A stretch of DNA of 7,458 nucleotides from an uncultured Lachnospiraceae bacterium (GTDB lineage Bacteria > Bacillota > Clostridia > Lachnospirales > Lachnospiraceae): NCBI GenBank assembly GCA_947594335.1, contig CANQEC010000114.1, positions 1 through 7,458 of the forward strand, written 5' to 3'. The position numbers were made by a program, and so were the translations under genes. Below are positions 4,806 through 7,458 of the stretch, in pieces. How positions within the stretch are numbered: the first letter of the stretch is position 1; each line of letters starts with the position of its first letter. The notes under the pieces were generated by a model that saw only the letters and a program-made list of their open reading frames with translations, did not search any database and was not told the DNA's origin.

Positions 4806-7358
4806 ATGAAAACTGTCATAATCGGCGGCGTCGCTGCCGGAACCAAAACAGCCGCGAAGTTAAAGCGCGAGAATCCTCAGGCAGAGGTTGTGATTTACAC
4901 AAAAGGAAACGACATTTCCTACGCGGGCTGCGGTCTGCCCTACTATGTGGGCGGCGTCATTGAAACCCGGGAAGAGCTTGTCGTCAATACGCCCGCCAAA
5001 TTTACGGGACTTACAGGCGTCGCGGTCCACACGGAAAGCGAAGTCACCGCCATTGACGCCGCAAGCAAGACCATCACCGTTCGCGGCGAACAGGTATCCT
5101 ACGACAATCTCGTCATCGCTGTGGGCGCCGAACCTGCCGTGCCTCCTGTGGAAGGAACAAAGCTTCCCGGCGTGTTCACGGTTCGTACGCCTGAGGATGC
5201 GGTGCAGATCCGGGATTACGCCGAAAACTGCAAAAGAGCCGTTGTCGCCGGCGGCGGATTTATCGGCCTTGAGATCGCGGAAAATCTGATGAAAAAGGGC
5301 CTCTCCGTCACGCTGATCGATATGGCGGATCAGCTGATGCCCAATCTTTTTGATCCGGAAATGGCGGACTATCTGCGCAGAAAGCTGCAGGGAAAGGGGC
5401 TTCGCGTCCTTCTTGGGACTCCGCTCGCATCCATAAGCGGAACAGAAAAGGTGACCGGCATAAAGACCTCCGCCGGAGAGATCCCCGCTGACATGGCGGT
5501 GCTTGCTCTGGGAATCCGCCCCGCGACCAGGTTCCTCGCGGATACCGGCCTTGAGATGGTAAAAGGCTGCATCGTCACCGACGAATGCGGCAGAACAAAT
5601 CTTACTGACATCTATGCGGTCGGCGACTGCGCCATGGTGAAAAACCGCATCACCGGGAAAGCTCAGTGGTCCGCCATGGGTTCCACGGCCAATATCGCGG
5701 GTCGGGCGCTTGCCCTCTCTCTTGGCGGAGAAAAGACCACGTATCCCGGCTGCCTCGGCACAGGCGTCGTGAAGCTGGCGGACGATCTGAACGCTGCCAG
5801 AACCGGACTGACGGAAGCGCAGGCAAAAGAAGCCGGATTCAATCCCGTTTCCGTTGTAGCCATAAATGACGACAAGGCCCACTACTATCCAGGCGCCGGC
5901 AGCTTCATCACCAAGCTCATCGCTGACAAGGACACGCACACGCTTCTCGGCGCGCAGATCATCGGAGAAGGCGCTGTGGACAAGATGGCGGATATCGCGG
6001 TGGTCGGCATCAGCGCAAAACTGAAGGCGGAAGATTTCGCGTCCATGGATTTCGCCTACGCGCCTCCGTTCTCCACCGCGATCCACCCGTTTGCGGCGGC
6101 CTGCGGCATCCTTCTGAACAAATTAAGCGGCAGGATCGACAGCTTTACGCCGGCTGAGTACGCAAAAGGAGCGGCGAAGAACTATACGGTGATCGACGCG
6201 CATCCGGCTCCGACCATCCCGGGAGCGCAGTGGCTTGACCTGACCAAAGCGGCGGAGGAAGCGGAGAAATACAGCAAGGACGACAAACTTCTTCTGGTCT
6301 GTGCCAAAGGAAAGAGAGGATACCTCACCCAGAACAAGCTCAGAGCCCTCGGCTTTACCAATACAAAGGTTCTCGAAGGCGGCGCCACCTTCAATGTGAT
6401 CAAAACCGCCCTGCCAAAAGACGGCAAACTCCCGGCTGAGGAGATCAAACGGCTGAAAGGACTGGGCTTTTTGCAGGACAAACGGTTCAATGACGTGTTC
6501 AACGTGCGTGTGATCACCAGAAACGGCAAGATCACGACGGAAGAGCATCACGCGGTGGCGGAGGCCGCGGAGAAATTCGGCAGCGGCGAAATCACGATGA
6601 CCACGCGCCTCACCATGGAAATCCAGGGCGTCAAATACGAGAACGCCGACGCGATCATCGCTTTCCTCGCCGAACACGGACTGGAGACCGGAGGAACCGG
6701 ATCCCTCGTGCGGCCTGTCGTCTCCTGCAAGGGTACCACCTGCCAGTACGGCCTGGCCGACACCTTCGACCTCAGCACAAAGATTCACGAACGTTTTTAC
6801 AAAGGGTATCATTCCGTCACTCTGCCGCATAAATTTAAGATCGCGGTCGGCGGATGCCCGAACAACTGCGTGAAGCCTGATCTGAACGATCTGGGCATCA
6901 TCGGACAGCGCATGCCGATGTTCGATTTCTCCAAGTGCCGTGGCTGCAAGAAATGCCAGGTAGAGACAGCCTGCCCGATCAAGGTGGCGACAGTGAAGGA
7001 CGGCATGCTGAACGTGGACTCCGCGGCCTGCAACAACTGCGGCAGATGCAAGGGCAAATGTCCGTTCGGCGTGACCGAGGAATACCGGAACGGCTACAGG
7101 ATCTGCATAGGCGGCCGCTGGGGCAAGAAGACCGCGCACGGAAAGCCGCTCTCCAGACTGTTCCTTTCGGAAGAAGAAGTGATGGATACCGTCGAGCGCG
7201 CGATCCTTCTCTTCCGCGACGAGGGACTCACGGGCGAACGCTTCGCGGATACCATCAACCGTCTCGGATTTGACTATGTCGAGGATAAACTTCTGAACTC
7301 GCAGATCGATAAACAGGCGATTCTTGAGAAGAACGTGAAAGGCGGGGCAACCTGCTGA
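4806..7358 (+). CDS. CoA-disulfide-reductase-like / rhodanese / siroheme reductase / ferredoxin fusion oxidoreductase
   Basis: This is a predicted soluble 850-residue, multi-cofactor NAD(P)H-dependent reductase. Residues 1-320 form an FAD/NAD(P)-binding flavoprotein: GGVAAG near residue 7, redox cysteine Cys42 in YAGCGLPYY as in CoA-disulfide reductases, the nucleotide-binding glycine motif GGGFIG at 149-154, and the FAD-contacting GDC with Asp274. A dimerisation domain follows (about 325-440) with YAPPF at 418-422. A rhodanese domain (about 445-535) keeps catalytic Cys499 in CAKGKRG. A nitrite/sulfite reductase half-domain (about 548-632) carries TTRLTMEIQGV, whose Arg typically contacts siroheme. 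The [4Fe-4S]-siroheme cysteines are 641, 646, 684 and 688. A ferredoxin domain then supplies two cluster motifs (711, 714, 717, 723 and 742, 745, 748, 752). All parts are in one open frame with no disruption. The layout recalls NirB, but with rhodanese and ferredoxin modules in place of its [2Fe-2S] domain. Sulfite, polysulfide or nitrite reduction are the likely activities; I favour a sulfur substrate. The divergent LysR gene probably regulates it. Confidence 0.9.
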   Translation: MKTVIIGGVAAGTKTAAKLKRENPQAEVVIYTKGNDISYAGCGLPYYVGGVIETREELVVNTPAKFTGLTGVAVHTESEVTAIDAASKTITVRGEQVSYDNLVIAVGAEPAVPPVEGTKLPGVFTVRTPEDAVQIRDYAENCKRAVVAGGGFIGLEIAENLMKKGLSVTLIDMADQLMPNLFDPEMADYLRRKLQGKGLRVLLGTPLASISGTEKVTGIKTSAGEIPADMAVLALGIRPATRFLADTGLEMVKGCIVTDECGRTNLTDIYAVGDCAMVKNRITGKAQWSAMGSTANIAGRALALSLGGEKTTYPGCLGTGVVKLADDLNAARTGLTEAQAKEAGFNPVSVVAINDDKAHYYPGAGSFITKLIADKDTHTLLGAQIIGEGAVDKMADIAVVGISAKLKAEDFASMDFAYAPPFSTAIHPFAAACGILLNKLSGRIDSFTPAEYAKGAAKNYTVIDAHPAPTIPGAQWLDLTKAAEEAEKYSKDDKLLLVCAKGKRGYLTQNKLRALGFTNTKVLEGGATFNVIKTALPKDGKLPAEEIKRLKGLGFLQDKRFNDVFNVRVITRNGKITTEEHHAVAEAAEKFGSGEITMTTRLTMEIQGVKYENADAIIAFLAEHGLETGGTGSLVRPVVSCKGTTCQYGLADTFDLSTKIHERFYKGYHSVTLPHKFKIAVGGCPNNCVKPDLNDLGIIGQRMPMFDFSKCRGCKKCQVETACPIKVATVKDGMLNVDSAACNNCGRCKGKCPFGVTEEYRNGYRICIGGRWGKKTAHGKPLSRLFLSEEEVMDTVERAILLFRDEGLTGERFADTINRLGFDYVEDKLLNSQIDKQAILEKNVKGGATC

Positions 7359-7414
7359 GGAAAAACAGTGGAATAAAGAAAGGGGGCTGTCGGGAAATAT
7401 GTTAACCGGGAGCT

Positions 7415-7423
7415 TGTTATAAT
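7415..7423 (+). promoter_or_regulatory. Possible extended -10 promoter for a gene to the right of the window
   Basis: TGTTATAAT (7415-7423) is a perfect -10 with the extended TG. No good -35 is visible 16-18 bases upstream. Transcription would start near 7430, just before an imperfect palindrome. The gene it would serve lies beyond the right edge. No terminator is visible between the stop at 7358 and this site, so read-through from the oxidoreductase is also possible. Confidence 0.4.
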
Positions 7424-7433
7424 CCAGTTGTAC

Positions 7434-7452
7434 ACATGTCTGAGACAGATGT
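7434..7452. repeat. Imperfect palindrome at the right edge (candidate operator or leader hairpin)
   Basis: ACATGTCT (7434-7441) faces AGAC (7443-7446) and ATGT (7449-7452) across a single G, and the right half carries two extra bases (AG). It lies immediately after the predicted start point of the right-edge promoter, a position typical for a repressor operator. The window ends six bases later, so the context is incomplete. Confidence 0.35.
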
Positions 7453-7458
7453 CTGCTC

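Noticed and set aside
4860..6086. A 408-codon minus-strand open frame, and a similar 338-codon one at 6123-7139
   Set aside because: Both are antisense shadows of the fusion oxidoreductase, are rich in His, Arg and Gly, and lack recognisable domains or ribosome binding sites.
7399..7422. A seven-codon leader peptide reading MLTGSLL after a G-rich ribosome-binding-like stretch
   Set aside because: It is very short, it overlaps the predicted -10, and it has no regulatory codon pattern.

Overview
The window looks like a chromosomal segment from an anaerobic member of the Firmicutes, most likely class Clostridia and close to the Lachnospiraceae. This is inferred from three things: near-perfect AGGAGG ribosome binding sites before every start but one, GC-rich coding DNA separated by very AT-rich intergenic DNA, and the gene families present. 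The hybrid kinase has a FLNNMSHDIRTPMNAIIGY-type H-box, and there is a siroheme-reductase fusion; both are common styles in gut clostridia. I see no mobile element, tRNA, rRNA or CRISPR array.

Layout. (1) Positions 1-132, minus strand: the first 44 codons of a CbiM/NikM-family cobalt or nickel transporter membrane component, which runs off the left edge. (2) Positions 133-503: a divergent intergenic region with a leftward promoter for cbiM, a T-rich tract, a perfect 8-5-8 inverted repeat, a strong rightward promoter and a leader hairpin. (3) Positions 504-3773, plus strand: a 1089-residue BvgS-like hybrid sensor kinase with two periplasmic-type solute-binding domains, one transmembrane helix, a coiled coil, HisKA, HATPase and two receiver domains, but no Hpt and no output domain. 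(4) Positions 3826-4692, minus strand: a LysR-family regulator convergent with the kinase, whose last codons form a long hairpin. (5) Positions 4693-4805: a compact AT-rich divergent control region. (6) Positions 4806-7358, plus strand: an 850-residue fusion of a CoA-disulfide-reductase-like flavoprotein, a rhodanese domain, a siroheme nitrite/sulfite reductase-type module and a two-cluster ferredoxin domain. (7) Positions 7359-7458: the start of the next control region, with an extended -10 and a near-palindrome.

How the parts may work together. The LysR gene and the fusion gene form a classic divergent regulator-target pair. The predicted promoters of the two genes are interlocked: the -35 of each overlaps the -10 of the other, and a 7-6-7 inverted repeat is centred on the fusion gene's -10. 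The fusion protein could carry electrons from NAD(P)H through FAD and iron-sulfur clusters to a siroheme centre, with an active-site cysteine and a rhodanese cysteine able to handle persulfide sulfur. A sulfur-oxyanion or polysulfide reductase is the most economical reading, but the substrate cannot be read from sequence. The kinase and CbiM have no evident functional tie to the redox gene.
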